Positions 1 to 8,047 of a DNA stretch of 18,158 bases are shown in pieces (position 1 is the first letter of the stretch; each line of letters opens with the position of its first letter). Source of the DNA: an uncultured Campylobacter sp. (GTDB lineage Bacteria > Campylobacterota > Campylobacteria > Campylobacterales > Campylobacteraceae); NCBI GenBank assembly GCA_947090385.1, contig CAMUNZ010000023.1, positions 1-18,158 on the forward strand. The letters run 5' to 3'. Below the pieces are notes generated by a model, which saw nothing but the letters and a program-made list of their open reading frames with translations, made no database searches and was not told where the DNA came from. The translations under genes and the position numbers were made by a program.

Positions 1-354
1 CCAAATTCTTATGCTTTGACACATATTTATTACACAAGTGATCCGAAAAATAAAAATTTTATACTTGACGAGATTAAAAAAATTTCTAGTGATTTAACAA
101 AAAATGGAATTTCTCAAAAATATCTTGATAATTTTAAAATTCAAACGATTATTGATTTAAAAAAGAGTTACGAAGAGCCGAATTTTTGGACTTATGAGCA
201 AAAAAATTCTATTTTGTTTAATAACGAATTTTTAAGTTTAGATGAAAAAATTGCAGTTGTAAATTCTTTGGAAATTTCAGATATAAATAATGCTTTAAAA
301 GAGTTATTTAAAAATAAAAATTTATTTATATCGTTTATGTTACCAAAAAAATAA
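1..354 (+). CDS. M16 (pitrilysin/PqqL-like) zinc metallopeptidase, C-terminal fragment
   Basis: The frame is open from the first base, so the gene begins outside the window; the in-frame TTG at 16 is not a real start. The visible 117 residues resemble the last domain of M16 family peptidases of the PqqL type: a TSDP segment, a helix with ILDEIKKI, a K-rich helix, the EEPNFWTYEQ segment, and a final VNSLEISDINNALKELF helix before the closing strand FISFML. In this family the catalytic HXXEH site is in the N-terminal half, which is not visible, so activity cannot be judged. Related proteins act on peptides in the periplasm or outside the cell, and PqqL itself has been linked to iron piracy; the heme genes next door make such a link tempting but unproven. 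The gene ends in TAA and is followed at once by a hairpin. Confidence 0.72.
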   Translation, partial: PNSYALTHIYYTSDPKNKNFILDEIKKISSDLTKNGISQKYLDNFKIQTIIDLKKSYEEPNFWTYEQKNSILFNNEFLSLDEKIAVVNSLEISDINNALKELFKNKNLFISFMLPKK

Positions 355-357
355 CTT

Positions 358-384
358 TTAAATGCCTTTTTAAAAGGCATTTAA
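358..384 (+). terminator. Hairpin after the M16 peptidase gene
   Basis: The inverted repeat TTAAATGCC..GGCATTTAA has a T-run/A-run inner stem and starts 4 bases after the stop codon. The following sequence is AT-rich but not a pure T-tract, so termination is likely rather than certain. Confidence 0.6.
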
Positions 385-411
385 TATTTAATACGAATTT
401 AATATTTATTA

Positions 412-417
412 TATTAT
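412..417 (+). promoter_or_regulatory. Candidate -10 box for hugZ
   Basis: TATTAT lies 35 bases before the chosen ATG of hugZ, in a very AT-rich stretch. Campylobacter sigma-70 promoters usually lack a clear -35 box, and none is seen here. Iron (Fur) control would be expected for a heme gene, but I cannot point to a convincing Fur box. Confidence 0.35.
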
Positions 418-452
418 GATTGTTTATATCAATTTTAACACAAAGGGAAGAT

Positions 453-1190
453 ATGATTATCGAACATATGAATCAACATCACAAGGACGTTTTATGCCAA
501 TTGTTTGCAAAATATGGAAATAAGGACAAAATTCCACAAGATGCAGAACTTATAGATTTTGATGAAAATGGGCTTTTGATTGAAAGTTGTGGTGAAAAAG
601 TGAAAGTTCCATTTAATGGCAAAGTTGTAGATGGTGATTTTAAAGGCGCAATCATGGCATTAGCTGCTACTTTAAAACAAAGCAATGAACAAATTTTGCA
701 AGAAATTAAAGATTTTAAAAATGAATTTCGAAGTGTAATCATAGGATCGTTAAGTAAGGATAAAAATCAGGCTATAGCAAGTTATGCACCACTTCTTAGA
801 GCAGATGAAAATTTATATATTTATGTAAGTGAAATCAGCGAGCATTTTGAAAGTATATCAAGTAATCCAGATGCTTTAGAAATTCTTTTTTTACAAGACG
901 AAAAAGAAGCAAAATCTATAATTTTAAGAAAAAGATTAAATTATAAAACAAGCGTTAGTGAAGTAAAGAGAGACAGTGACGAATTTAATAAAGTCATTGA
1001 AAATTTCTTAAAAGAAAATGAAAATGGAGCTGGAGGCACAAAAATTGTAGCTGGTATGAAAGATTTTCATCTTTTTAAATTAAATTTTAAAAATGGTAGG
1101 TATGTTAAAGGTTTTGGCGGTGCTTACGATATAAAAGAAGATGGAAGCATTTGCCCTCCTCATCTAAAAAATCCTCATAAAACTAAGTAA
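453..1190 (+). CDS. hugZ: HugZ-family heme oxygenase
   Basis: A 245-residue protein of the HugZ/HutZ group, which has a split-barrel flavin-reductase-like fold. These cytoplasmic enzymes open the heme ring and release iron and a biliverdin-type product. Seen here: the N-terminal motif HMNQHHKD (residues 5-12), a DUF2470-like first part, and the diagnostic C-terminal segment MKDFHLFKL...GRYVKGFGGAYDI. The tail after it, ICPPHLKNPHK, has histidines at about 237 and 242; in H. pylori HugZ a histidine in the C-terminal tail binds heme iron, so one of these is the likely ligand. I chose ATG 453 because AAGGGAAG precedes it directly; the upstream TTG at 420 has no such site. Length fits the family (about 250 aa). 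It lies upstream of, and co-directional with, a large TonB-dependent receptor, giving an uptake-plus-degradation pair. In C. jejuni the equivalent gene neighbours the chu heme-uptake genes. Confidence 0.9.
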   Translation: MIIEHMNQHHKDVLCQLFAKYGNKDKIPQDAELIDFDENGLLIESCGEKVKVPFNGKVVDGDFKGAIMALAATLKQSNEQILQEIKDFKNEFRSVIIGSLSKDKNQAIASYAPLLRADENLYIYVSEISEHFESISSNPDALEILFLQDEKEAKSIILRKRLNYKTSVSEVKRDSDEFNKVIENFLKENENGAGGTKIVAGMKDFHLFKLNFKNGRYVKGFGGAYDIKEDGSICPPHLKNPHKTK

Positions 1191-1216
1191 AAATTCGCCT
1201 AAAATTGGCGAATTTT
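1190..1216 (+). terminator. Hairpin between hugZ and the receptor gene
   Basis: Inverted repeat AAATTCGCC / GGCGAATTT with a 7-base loop, starting at the last base of the hugZ stop codon. It is followed by TATAACATT, not by a strong T-run. It may act as a partial terminator that lowers receptor expression, or only protect the hugZ mRNA end. No separate promoter for the receptor is obvious in the 42-base gap. Confidence 0.55.
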
Positions 1217-1232
1217 ATAACATTGGCTAAAA

Positions 1233-4200
1233 ATGAGAAAATTATTTTTATTGTTTATTACTGTTTTAAGTTCAAGTGAAATTGAACTTAAACAGATAGA
1301 GGTTTATGATACGCACAAAGGTATAGCCAGTCAAGTAAAAAATCAAAAAATTGATACAAAAGTTATAAATTCTAAAGATATAGATAAATATCAAATAAAA
1401 GATCAAAAAGATTTGGTTAGATATGAAACTGGTGTAAGTGTTGTTGAAAATGGAAGGTTTGGAAGTAGTGGATATGCTATAAGAGGAGTTGATGAAAATA
1501 GAGTTGCTATAATAATTGATAATTTAGCACAAGCTCAGACGCTTTCTTCGCAAGGATTTAAAGAAATTTTCGAAGGTTACGGAAATTTTAACAACATAAG
1601 AAATTCCCCAGAAATGCAAAATTTAAAACAAGCAAAAATCAGAAAAGGGGCCGATTCTATAACTACAGGAAGCGGAAGTTTAGGTGGAAGTGTGATTTTT
1701 GAGACAAAAGATGCAAGGGATTTTTTGATTGATAAAGATTGGTATTATGGATTTAAAGCCGGATTTTCTAGCAAAGATGGGCAAATTTTTAAAACTCATA
1801 ATGTCTCTGCAAAAGTAAAAAATTTCGATGTGCTTTTTATCAAAACAAATAGAAATGGACACGAAATTAGAAATTATGATTGGAAAAAATTTAACGAGTA
1901 TGAAATTGGACGAGTTAGAAAAAGAAGCGATCCTTATAATATACAAAGAGATTCTACTCTTTTGAAAATTTCATTTAATCCAACTGAAAATCACAGATTG
2001 ACTTTTTTTAACGATGATAGCAAACTAAACTCAAAAGGGACGGATTTTTCTTATACTTTGCAAACTTATAAAAATGGGCCAAACAATGAGCCTTTATTTG
2101 ATAATCAAACTCAAAGACATACAAATGACACAAGTCACAGAGTAAATCGCGGTTTTGTTTATGAAAATTATAACCAAAATTTTTTATTTGATTCTATGAA
2201 GATTGGTTTTCAAACGCAAAAGATAAGAAATATTGCACAAACTGATGAGTATTGCGAAGGTTTGCAATGCAAAAATGTGCAAGATAATGGTTTAAAATTT
2301 TCTAATGGAAAAATCACAAAAGATGGGCACGAAATTTTAAGTAGTGACAAACATAGGTTTTATTACAAAGATGACAAAGGAGACGAAAAAGATATTTCAG
2401 ATGATATAGATCCGCAAAAAAGAGTTGGTGATTTTATTTTTGATTGTTCTATTTTTGATTGTGATTTAGACAAATTTGAATCTTTTTATGCAAATGGTAG
2501 TTTTTATGGAAATTATAAAAAAGAGACTTTAAGACAAACGATTGAAAGATTAGCTAAAAAAGATGGGAAAAGTTTTGAAGAAAAGAAAAACGAGTATGTA
2601 AAATTTATAAAAGCTAACAATAAAAAATATATGATTTTAAATGACGGTGGGCCTAGTTTTACGCAATCAAATTTTATTCCAACTCCTTCTGGTGCTAAGG
2701 GATATCTAGAAAATCAATGGAAAAAAAGATATTTAAATACTGATACAAAACAAGTAAATTTTGACTTTTCTAAATTTATAGATAGTGAAATTTCGCATAA
2801 TGTAGAATACGGATTAGTTTTTTCAAAAACAGATAAAACTATGGTAAATTATGCTGGTTGGAATATCACAAATAAAAAATGGTGGGCGCCTTCTGATTTG
2901 CCGCCGTACGATATAAATACTGGCAAATTTAAAAATTGCGAAAACATGAATTTTTCTGAAAAGATAATTTATTGCTCTCCAAGCGATAATCCAGAATCTT
3001 TTTTGATACCAGTCGAAACAAAACAGGGATCTTTATATTTTAGCGACACGATAAAACCAAGTGAAAATTTTGCTATAAATTTGGGTTATCGATATGATCA
3101 TGTAAAATATAAGCCATATTATAAAGAAGGAAAACATCCGCGAATTCCTCATGATATGGTAAAAGGACTTTTTATCCCAGAGGAAAAGCTTTTGCCGCTT
3201 TTGCCAGAGACAGAAGAAGAAATTATATTTAAAAAGTATGGATTTACTGATGCTTGGTGGAATCATCCAGATGTTATTACTTGGGATACATTGCAAACGA
3301 TAAGAAAAGAAGCAGGAGAAAATAAAAAGAAAAACGAAATAACTAAGCAAAAAAATAAAAAAATAGAAGAGAGAAATAAAAACAACGCTATAGAAAATAT
3401 AAATTATATTTCTCAAGATAAAGTTTTTAAAAATCACTCTTTTGCAATTGGTAGTGATATAGATCCTAACGAAAATTTAAGAATTAGCTTAAAATATTCA
3501 AAAGGTTTTCGTGTGCCGACAACTGACGAATTGTTTTTCGCTTTTAAACATCCTGATTTTACAATAAAGCCAAATACAGATTTAAAACCAGAAATAGCTT
3601 ATACAAAGGAGCTAGCGGTTACTTTGTATAATGAATTTGGATATATAAGGACAAATATTTTTCAAACAGATTATAAAAATTTTATAGATTTGAAATATTT
3701 TGGAGGTTTTATATCTGGAAATGGACTTAATCCAAATGCTCCTTCTGTGCAATATTATGCTTATCGAAATATAAATCGAGAAAATGCAAAAATAAAAGGT
3801 TTTGAAATAGATTCTAAGTTGTATTTTAATGCTTTTTATGATGATTTGCAAAATTTTTATTTTGGTTATAAATTAACGAATCAAAAAGGAACTTCCACAG
3901 ATGAAAAACTAGGAGAAGTTCCATTAAATGCGATACAACCGCGAACACAAATTTTAACTTTTGGATATGATAGCCAAAAAATCGGCATTGAGTTAAATTA
4001 TACTTTAGTGGATGCAAAAAAAAGAGAGCAAACATATGATATGTTTTGGGAATCTTATGATGATAAGGATAAATTCGTAAAATACAGAAATGGTGATTAT
4101 AAAGTTTTAGATTTTTTGCTCAGATATTCTCCTATCGAAAATTTCAATCTTTTTGGTGGTTTTTACAATATCACAAATCAAAAATACATAACTTGGGATA

Positions 4201-4322
4201 GTGCAAGATCAATTAGATCGTTTGGCACTTCAAATATGATAAACAGACAAACTGGCGAAGGAATTGAAAGATTTTATTCGCCTGGAAGAAATTTTTCTTT
4301 TAGTTTTGAGTTTAAATTTTAA
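1233..4322 (+). CDS. TonB-dependent hemoglobin/transferrin-type outer-membrane receptor
   Basis: A 1029-residue outer-membrane receptor of the TonB-dependent heme/hemoglobin, transferrin and lactoferrin receptor family. It should take heme or iron from a host protein, using TonB energy. A short signal peptide (MRKLFLLFITVLSS) leads into the TonB-box region (IELKQIEVYD). The plug domain follows (about residues 45-165: KDLVRYETGVSVVENGRFGSSG, RGVDENRVAIIIDN, SGSLGGSV). The barrel carries the family's most conserved stretches: GFRVPTTDELFFAFKHPDF near 755, PNTDLKPE, NIFQTDYKNFIDL, and the end RSFGTSNMINRQTGEGIERFYSPGRN, closing on phenylalanine as outer-membrane barrels do. It is longer than ChuA-type receptors (about 700 aa) and close to the HgpA/HgbA and TbpA size. 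Extra loops hold cysteine pairs (341/346, 405/410, 569/581) and a lysine-rich insert (about 690-735). No strong RBS precedes ATG 1233. The ligand cannot be read from sequence alone; the adjacent hugZ favours heme or hemoglobin. Confidence 0.88.
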   Translation: MRKLFLLFITVLSSSEIELKQIEVYDTHKGIASQVKNQKIDTKVINSKDIDKYQIKDQKDLVRYETGVSVVENGRFGSSGYAIRGVDENRVAIIIDNLAQAQTLSSQGFKEIFEGYGNFNNIRNSPEMQNLKQAKIRKGADSITTGSGSLGGSVIFETKDARDFLIDKDWYYGFKAGFSSKDGQIFKTHNVSAKVKNFDVLFIKTNRNGHEIRNYDWKKFNEYEIGRVRKRSDPYNIQRDSTLLKISFNPTENHRLTFFNDDSKLNSKGTDFSYTLQTYKNGPNNEPLFDNQTQRHTNDTSHRVNRGFVYENYNQNFLFDSMKIGFQTQKIRNIAQTDEYCEGLQCKNVQDNGLKFSNGKITKDGHEILSSDKHRFYYKDDKGDEKDISDDIDPQKRVGDFIFDCSIFDCDLDKFESFYANGSFYGNYKKETLRQTIERLAKKDGKSFEEKKNEYVKFIKANNKKYMILNDGGPSFTQSNFIPTPSGAKGYLENQWKKRYLNTDTKQVNFDFSKFIDSEISHNVEYGLVFSKTDKTMVNYAGWNITNKKWWAPSDLPPYDINTGKFKNCENMNFSEKIIYCSPSDNPESFLIPVETKQGSLYFSDTIKPSENFAINLGYRYDHVKYKPYYKEGKHPRIPHDMVKGLFIPEEKLLPLLPETEEEIIFKKYGFTDAWWNHPDVITWDTLQTIRKEAGENKKKNEITKQKNKKIEERNKNNAIENINYISQDKVFKNHSFAIGSDIDPNENLRISLKYSKGFRVPTTDELFFAFKHPDFTIKPNTDLKPEIAYTKELAVTLYNEFGYIRTNIFQTDYKNFIDLKYFGGFISGNGLNPNAPSVQYYAYRNINRENAKIKGFEIDSKLYFNAFYDDLQNFYFGYKLTNQKGTSTDEKLGEVPLNAIQPRTQILTFGYDSQKIGIELNYTLVDAKKREQTYDMFWESYDDKDKFVKYRNGDYKVLDFLLRYSPIENFNLFGGFYNITNQKYITWDSARSIRSFGTSNMINRQTGEGIERFYSPGRNFSFSFEFKF

Positions 4323-4359
4323 TCTGCTAAAAATTATTTTTAGCAGATTTTAGTTTTTT
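4321..4359 (+). terminator. Strong intrinsic terminator after the receptor gene
   Basis: A perfect 13-bp stem (AATCTGCTAAAAA / TTTTTAGCAGATT) with a 3-base loop, beginning in the receptor stop codon and followed by TTAGTTTTTTAT. It closes the hugZ-receptor unit and separates it from the accessory island. Confidence 0.85.
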
Positions 4360-4385
4360 ATAATCAAATGATAAAAAATAGCCAT

Positions 4386-4393
4386 AAAAAAAA
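4386..4393 (+). repeat. A8 homopolymer, candidate slip or phase-variation site
   Basis: Eight A residues inside the first codons of the small membrane protein. With seven As, the ATG at 4368 reads through into the full transmembrane helix and the 142-codon frame; with eight it stops at 4398. Slippage in such tracts is a known switch in Campylobacter, although G-tracts are the more usual kind. Confidence 0.5.
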
Positions 4394-4425
4394 TAAATAA
4401 AGTTTTAATTGTCATAGCTGTTTTA

Positions 4426-4854
4426 ATGATAACTATTATTTTAGAACTAAATTACACTGGTTTTTGTTTTAAGAAATTTAGATATTTAAGTGATGATGAG
4501 CTTATAAAAAACTATTTAGATAGTTCGTTTTTGGATAAAGTAAGGCGTGATGATTACGGTAGTCTTCCGCCTAGATTTTATTTCATCAAGGAAAATCCAA
4601 CAACTTATGAAATTTTTAAAACACTAGAACATATAGTAAATAATGATGTAAATACTACGGTTGATGTAAAATTATTTTATTATATTAGAAAAGATAGAGA
4701 GCAAGTAACAACTCAAAGTTTATATCTATTTGAAGCACTTAAAAAATACTACATAGTAAAAGAGGTTACCGATGAAGTTGTTATAGGAGGCAACCATGAT
4801 AAAAAGAATATATATAAATATGCCATTAAATCAAGCTATGATAGTGGCCGATGA
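4426..4854 (+). CDS. Small membrane-anchored protein of unknown function, probably frame-shifted at its 5' end
   Basis: I do not recognise this protein. The open frame gives 142 residues from ATG 4426, but it stays open upstream to 4375 and would encode KINKVLIVIAVLMITIILEL, a clean transmembrane helix with no ATG, GTG or TTG before 4426. A natural start exists at ATG 4368 (MIKNSHKK...) in another frame. Removing one A from the A8 run at 4386-4393 joins the two into one N-terminally anchored protein of about 161 aa. The gene is therefore either switched off by an A8 slip, a young pseudogene, or started at 4426 with half a helix. The rest (YLSDDELIKNYLDSSFL..., a soluble charged domain) has no motif I can name. 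No good RBS is seen for either start. Its 3' end overlaps the next gene, which has a strong RBS. Confidence 0.55.
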   Translation: MITIILELNYTGFCFKKFRYLSDDELIKNYLDSSFLDKVRRDDYGSLPPRFYFIKENPTTYEIFKTLEHIVNNDVNTTVDVKLFYYIRKDREQVTTQSLYLFEALKKYYIVKEVTDEVVIGGNHDKKNIYKYAIKSSYDSGR

Positions 4855-4924
4855 TAATATGTATATGATTGATATTTATGGAAATAATTCGTTTAAAATT
4901 AATAAAAATAGAAGGCTCTGTTAA
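4796..4924 (+). pseudogene. 5' fragment of a small gene split by the IS1595-type element
   Basis: ATG 4796 follows a near-perfect AGGAGG at 4786-4791, and the reading MIKRIYINMPLNQAMIVADD runs to codon 39. It then enters the terminal repeat of the mobile element at 4914 and stops at 4922. The gene overlaps the end of the preceding small membrane gene by 59 bases, so the two were probably translated together. Its remaining part lies at 8105-8257, beyond the element. Function is unknown and no motif is recognised. Joining the two sides with one target copy removed gives a +1 frame mismatch near the insertion point, so the gene also carries a one-base indel or was already broken when hit. Confidence 0.6.
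4906..4913. repeat. Left target-site duplication (8 bp)
   Basis: AAATAGAA directly before the left terminal repeat, identical to 8097-8104 on the other side. Eight-base duplications are the rule for IS1595-family insertions. Confidence 0.93.
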
Positions 4925-4942
4925 AATGAACTATTGATTTTT
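4914..4942 (+). repeat. Left terminal inverted repeat
   Basis: 29 bases matching the reverse complement of 8068-8096 with one mismatch (G against A at repeat position 15). Weaker similarity continues for a few bases further inward. It contains the -35 box of the transposase promoter. Confidence 0.92.
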
Positions 4943-4962
4943 GAGCTTTATTTTGCTAGAAT
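4934..4962 (+). promoter_or_regulatory. Inward promoter at the left end, driving the transposase
   Basis: TTGATT (4934-4939, inside the terminal repeat), a 17-base spacer, then TAGAAT (4957-4962), followed by the transposase ATG at 4997. Both hexamers are near consensus and the spacing is ideal. Confidence 0.65.
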
Positions 4963-4996
4963 TATCCTATTAAAACATCGATATAAAGGGCTTAAA

Positions 4997-6021
4997 ATGC
5001 AATCTAACAAACAAGAATTAGAAATCATAAAACAGCTATTCTCAAACCTAATTGATAAAGATAAAAAATCCTTTTTAAAATCTATCAAACCAAAAGAGCA
5101 AATCAACGAAAAACTTAACTTATCAAGAGATTTGAAAGAATGTCCACATTGCAAATCTACTTACTTTGTTAAAAACGGTAAAATTCAAGGCAGACAAAGA
5201 TTTATCTGTATGGACTGTCATAAAACATTTGCTCAAACAAACAACACTATCTTATATGGTGTTAAAAAAGACCTATCTGTATGGCAAAAATATATTCACT
5301 GTATGATAGAAAAATACTCCCTGCGAAAAACAGCTGAAATTTGTGGTATCTCGCTACCCACTGCCTTTACTTGGCGACATAAAATCCTTGATACCTTGCA
5401 GGCTATGCAAGATGAAGTTAAACTAGATGGAGTGGTAGAGGCTGATGAGACATTTATGCCTATCTCATATAAAGGCAATCACAAGGATTTTAACTTTCCA
5501 CGCTTAGCAAAGAAAAGAGGCACTGCAAACACTAAGCGTGGATTATCTAAAGAGAGTTAGTTTGCATACCCTGCGTTGTAAATCTAAATGGCAAGAGCGT
5601 AGCTAAGATAGCAAATTTGGGTAAGCCAAATGTAAAGGCTTTAAATAGTGTTATAAATGGCAGAATAGAAAGGGATAGCGTATTTGCAACTGATAGTCTT
5701 AGAAATTATCTAAAATTATCAAACGAAATGAGTTTAAATCATATCCACATACCAAGAAACAAATACTCTAACGGCTTATTTAATATTCAAACAGTAAATA
5801 ACTATCATAGCCGTCTTAAATCTATGCTAGTATATAATTTCAAAGGTGTATCTACAAAATATCTTAATAATTATCTTGTCTATCATAACTTTGTAAATTT
5901 TGCAAAAGAAGCAAGAAAAGATAAAGAGCAGATACTTTTTAATCATATACTAAATACGGATTGCATTAGCCAAAGCGTAAGCGTAGCAAATAGACCTGCT
6001 GTGCCTGTTTTGGTGGCGTGA
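4997..6021 (+). pseudogene. IS1595-family transposase, frameshifted
   Basis: The N-terminal part (187 codons from ATG 4997, after AAAGGG) has an N-terminal segment, a zinc-ribbon (CPHC at 49-52, CMDC at 71-74), a helix-turn-helix-like region, and the first catalytic aspartate in VVEADETF (D150). It stops at TAG 5558-5560. From 5560 the next frame continues the same protein (VCIPCVVNLNGKSVAKIANLG, then KALNSVINGR), with the second aspartate in FATDSLRNY, the segment TVNNYHSRLK that supplies the third, asparagine-type position of D-D-N enzymes and the following lysine, and GVSTKYLNNYL near the end. The break sits at GAGAGTTAG, two bases longer than needed for continuity. No slippery heptamer is visible, so programmed frameshifting is unlikely. 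Intact length would be about 340 aa. Confidence 0.88.
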
Positions 6022-6030
6022 TAGAGACAA

Positions 6031-7251
6031 CTACTGCTTTATACAGCAAACAATATATTCATAGTTCATTGTTTCTTTGGTTATACCACTTTTATTTGTT
6101 GGCGAGTTGCTTTTAGGCATTGTCTTGTTACTTAGTAATCTCTCATAAGTAATCAAATGTTTAAAACCATTATTTGTAAAGCTTTCAGCAATAAACTGGT
6201 CGGTTGGCAACCTCATACCCTTTACCATTCTATTGCCAACAACATAAACCGAAATACCCTTTTTTCTAACTGCCTTTGCTACATCTGTGATAGACTTATT
6301 TAAATCGCAATAAAAAGCATTTACATCATAGGCTCTTTTCTCATCGAGATTATAAATAGTGTTTATATAGTCACTTATTAAAGAGTTCTTGATTATTTCC
6401 TTGTTTTTTGAGCCGCCCATTAGAATTTTATCTATCTCTCTTGCCTTACTGACACCCAGCCATTCATTTGACAAAGTGCTAAATTGTCCATAGGCAACAG
6501 TTGTTTTACTATCCCCGTATGGTGGGCTTGTTAGAACAACATCGTATTCACCCTGTCCGTCAAAGGCATTTTGTGAAAATTTAATATCTAGGTTATCTAT
6601 TTTGTTAAGGTAATTTTTTTGATATATCTCAATGGTTTTTTCACACTTGTCCCAAAATAATCCCAAGACATCAGGGTTAAAAGCGAGAATATCTTCAGGC
6701 TTCATTCTAAAAAGCTTAAACTCATTATTTCTAGTGTTTGAACACTCTCTTATTAATTCAGATAAAACAAGCAGGTAAAAATTTCTAATTTTTTCATTGT
6801 TTATTCTGTCAACAAAATGTTTTATGATGCCCAAGTATTTTATAACATTTGGTTTAAACCAAAAATCCATATTTGTAATTTGTGGAATTTCTATCTCTTT
6901 TGTTTCGTTTGCCAAAAAGTCATATATGTGTTTTTTGAGTTCTATTTTTGTTTTAAAAAGTTCATCAATACTAACTCTTGTAAATTTTACAGATGATATT
7001 AGAATAGCCAATGGATTTAAGTCATAACCAGCCATATTAGTAATACCAACTTCTAATCAACTTGCAAAGCTTGAACCACTGCCACAATAAGGGTCAAGTA
7101 ATTTTGCAGAACTCTTAACACCAAATTCTTTTAAAATTTCTATACCTATTTGTGGAAGCATCGTGGCTGGATATTTATGGATTTGCGGATATACTGTGGC
7201 ATAGTTTTCATTATAGAAATCATAAGCCTCATTTCTTACAACTTTATACAT
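6031..7251 (-). pseudogene. Type II DNA methyltransferase with an in-frame TGA
   Basis: Start ATG 7251 directly abuts the endonuclease stop (TAAATG), with GGGAG upstream. The N-terminal 64 residues hold YPQIHKYPATMLPQIG and the S-adenosylmethionine-binding motif I (LLDPYCGSGSSF, residues 51-62). A TGA at 7057-7059 then interrupts the frame, and the same frame continues LEVGITNMAGYDLNPLA without a gap. The catalytic motif IV TSPPYGDS is at about residues 241-248. An SPPY core after motif I with a long insert between them suggests an amino-methyltransferase (N4-cytosine, or N6-adenine). Full length would be 406 codons. The stop sits just after motif I where a small residue such as glycine (GGA) would fit, so it looks like a point mutation. 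Other genes here end in TGA, so recoding is not supported. An ATG at 7035 could restart a fragment lacking motif I. The recognition sequence cannot be read. Confidence 0.85.
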
Positions 7252-8017
7252 TTATAGCTCCCTGTTAACAAATGCTGCTAACTCTGACATATAATTAATA
7301 AACGCACCTTTGTTTTCCAAATTTCTTGCTATAAAAGAGCTGTCAAAGAATTTAAACATACCTCTTTGTTGCGGGTTGTTGATTTCATTGTAAAAATTTA
7401 TCGTTGCAAAACATACCAAAGGATTAACGGTTGGGTTATAAACTATGTCATACTTATCTTTTATTGAATTGTCACTATTAGCAATTTCCATCAATAATTT
7501 CCATTTGTAGGTCTGCCCAGCCCTTTCTCTAAGAGATGTTTTTAAAGACAAGATAATACATTTATTCAACTTATTTTCTTGGTTTAAAGTGTAAATAATT
7601 AAATCACAATCAGGCTTTTGTGTTTCATCGCCAACTTTAATTGTTGAAATATTATCAAAATCTGGAACGGTTTTTCTTTTGCTTGTAATAAAAATATCAC
7701 CTCTAATATTCCCAATCTCTTTATTTTTTAGAAAGACATAAATTATTGAATTAGAAAATACACTACCAGCAATGCTTTTTCTTGCCTGTTCAATACTTTT
7801 TATGTCTCCGTTTTGTCTCTTTGTTTTAAGCAAAGCATCATTTTCTTCTTTTGAATTGATAATAGAGCTATATATTTCATTGAACGCTTCTAAATATGTT
7901 TTCTTGCTTTTGGACACATTTATAAAGTTGTCAAGTTTTTGGAGAACGGCACACATATAGTCTTTACCAGAAATTTCTTTTATTGGTTTTTAGTTCATCT
8001 TTGTTTAACTCATACAT
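7252..8017 (-). pseudogene. Type II restriction endonuclease (PD-(D/E)XK-like), N-terminal frameshift
   Basis: An uninterrupted frame of 234 codons runs from ATG 7956, but nothing there looks like an RBS. Upstream, AAGGATAATAA precedes ATG 8017 (MYELNKDELK...), which runs into an A5 run (7987-7991) and stops early. With four As it continues PIKEISGKDY straight into MCAVLQKLDN, giving a protein of about 255 aa. The likely nuclease core is KPDCDLII (P115-D116 in the 234-aa frame), 20 residues, then ILSLKTSLRER (S137-L-K139). A serine in place of the usual D/E before the lysine occurs in some type II enzymes, including the CCGG-recognising group, and SxKT(S/T)LRER is reminiscent of BsaWI-like enzymes; that assignment is tentative. 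The companion methyltransferase starts at the next base, so the two were translationally coupled. A restart at 7956 might still give a truncated product. Confidence 0.7.
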
Positions 8018-8047
8018 TTATTATCCTTAAGTAGTAAATTGGAGAAT

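Noticed and set aside
420..452. Earlier TTG start for hugZ
   Set aside because: It lies right by the -10 box and has no RBS, while ATG 453 has AAGGGAAG just before it and fits the family N terminus.
3033..3437. Antisense open frame of 134 codons inside the receptor gene
   Set aside because: It is a shadow of A-rich coding sequence, gives an F/I/Y-rich nonsense protein, and has no RBS.
5545..5570. Programmed frameshift in the transposase
   Set aside because: There is no slippery heptamer, the zero frame stops at once, and the gap is two bases with odd codons on both sides. A plain indel fits better.
7057..7059. TGA read as an amino acid in the methyltransferase
   Set aside because: tgt, mscS and aroB end in TGA within the same window, so TGA is a normal stop; a point mutation is simpler.
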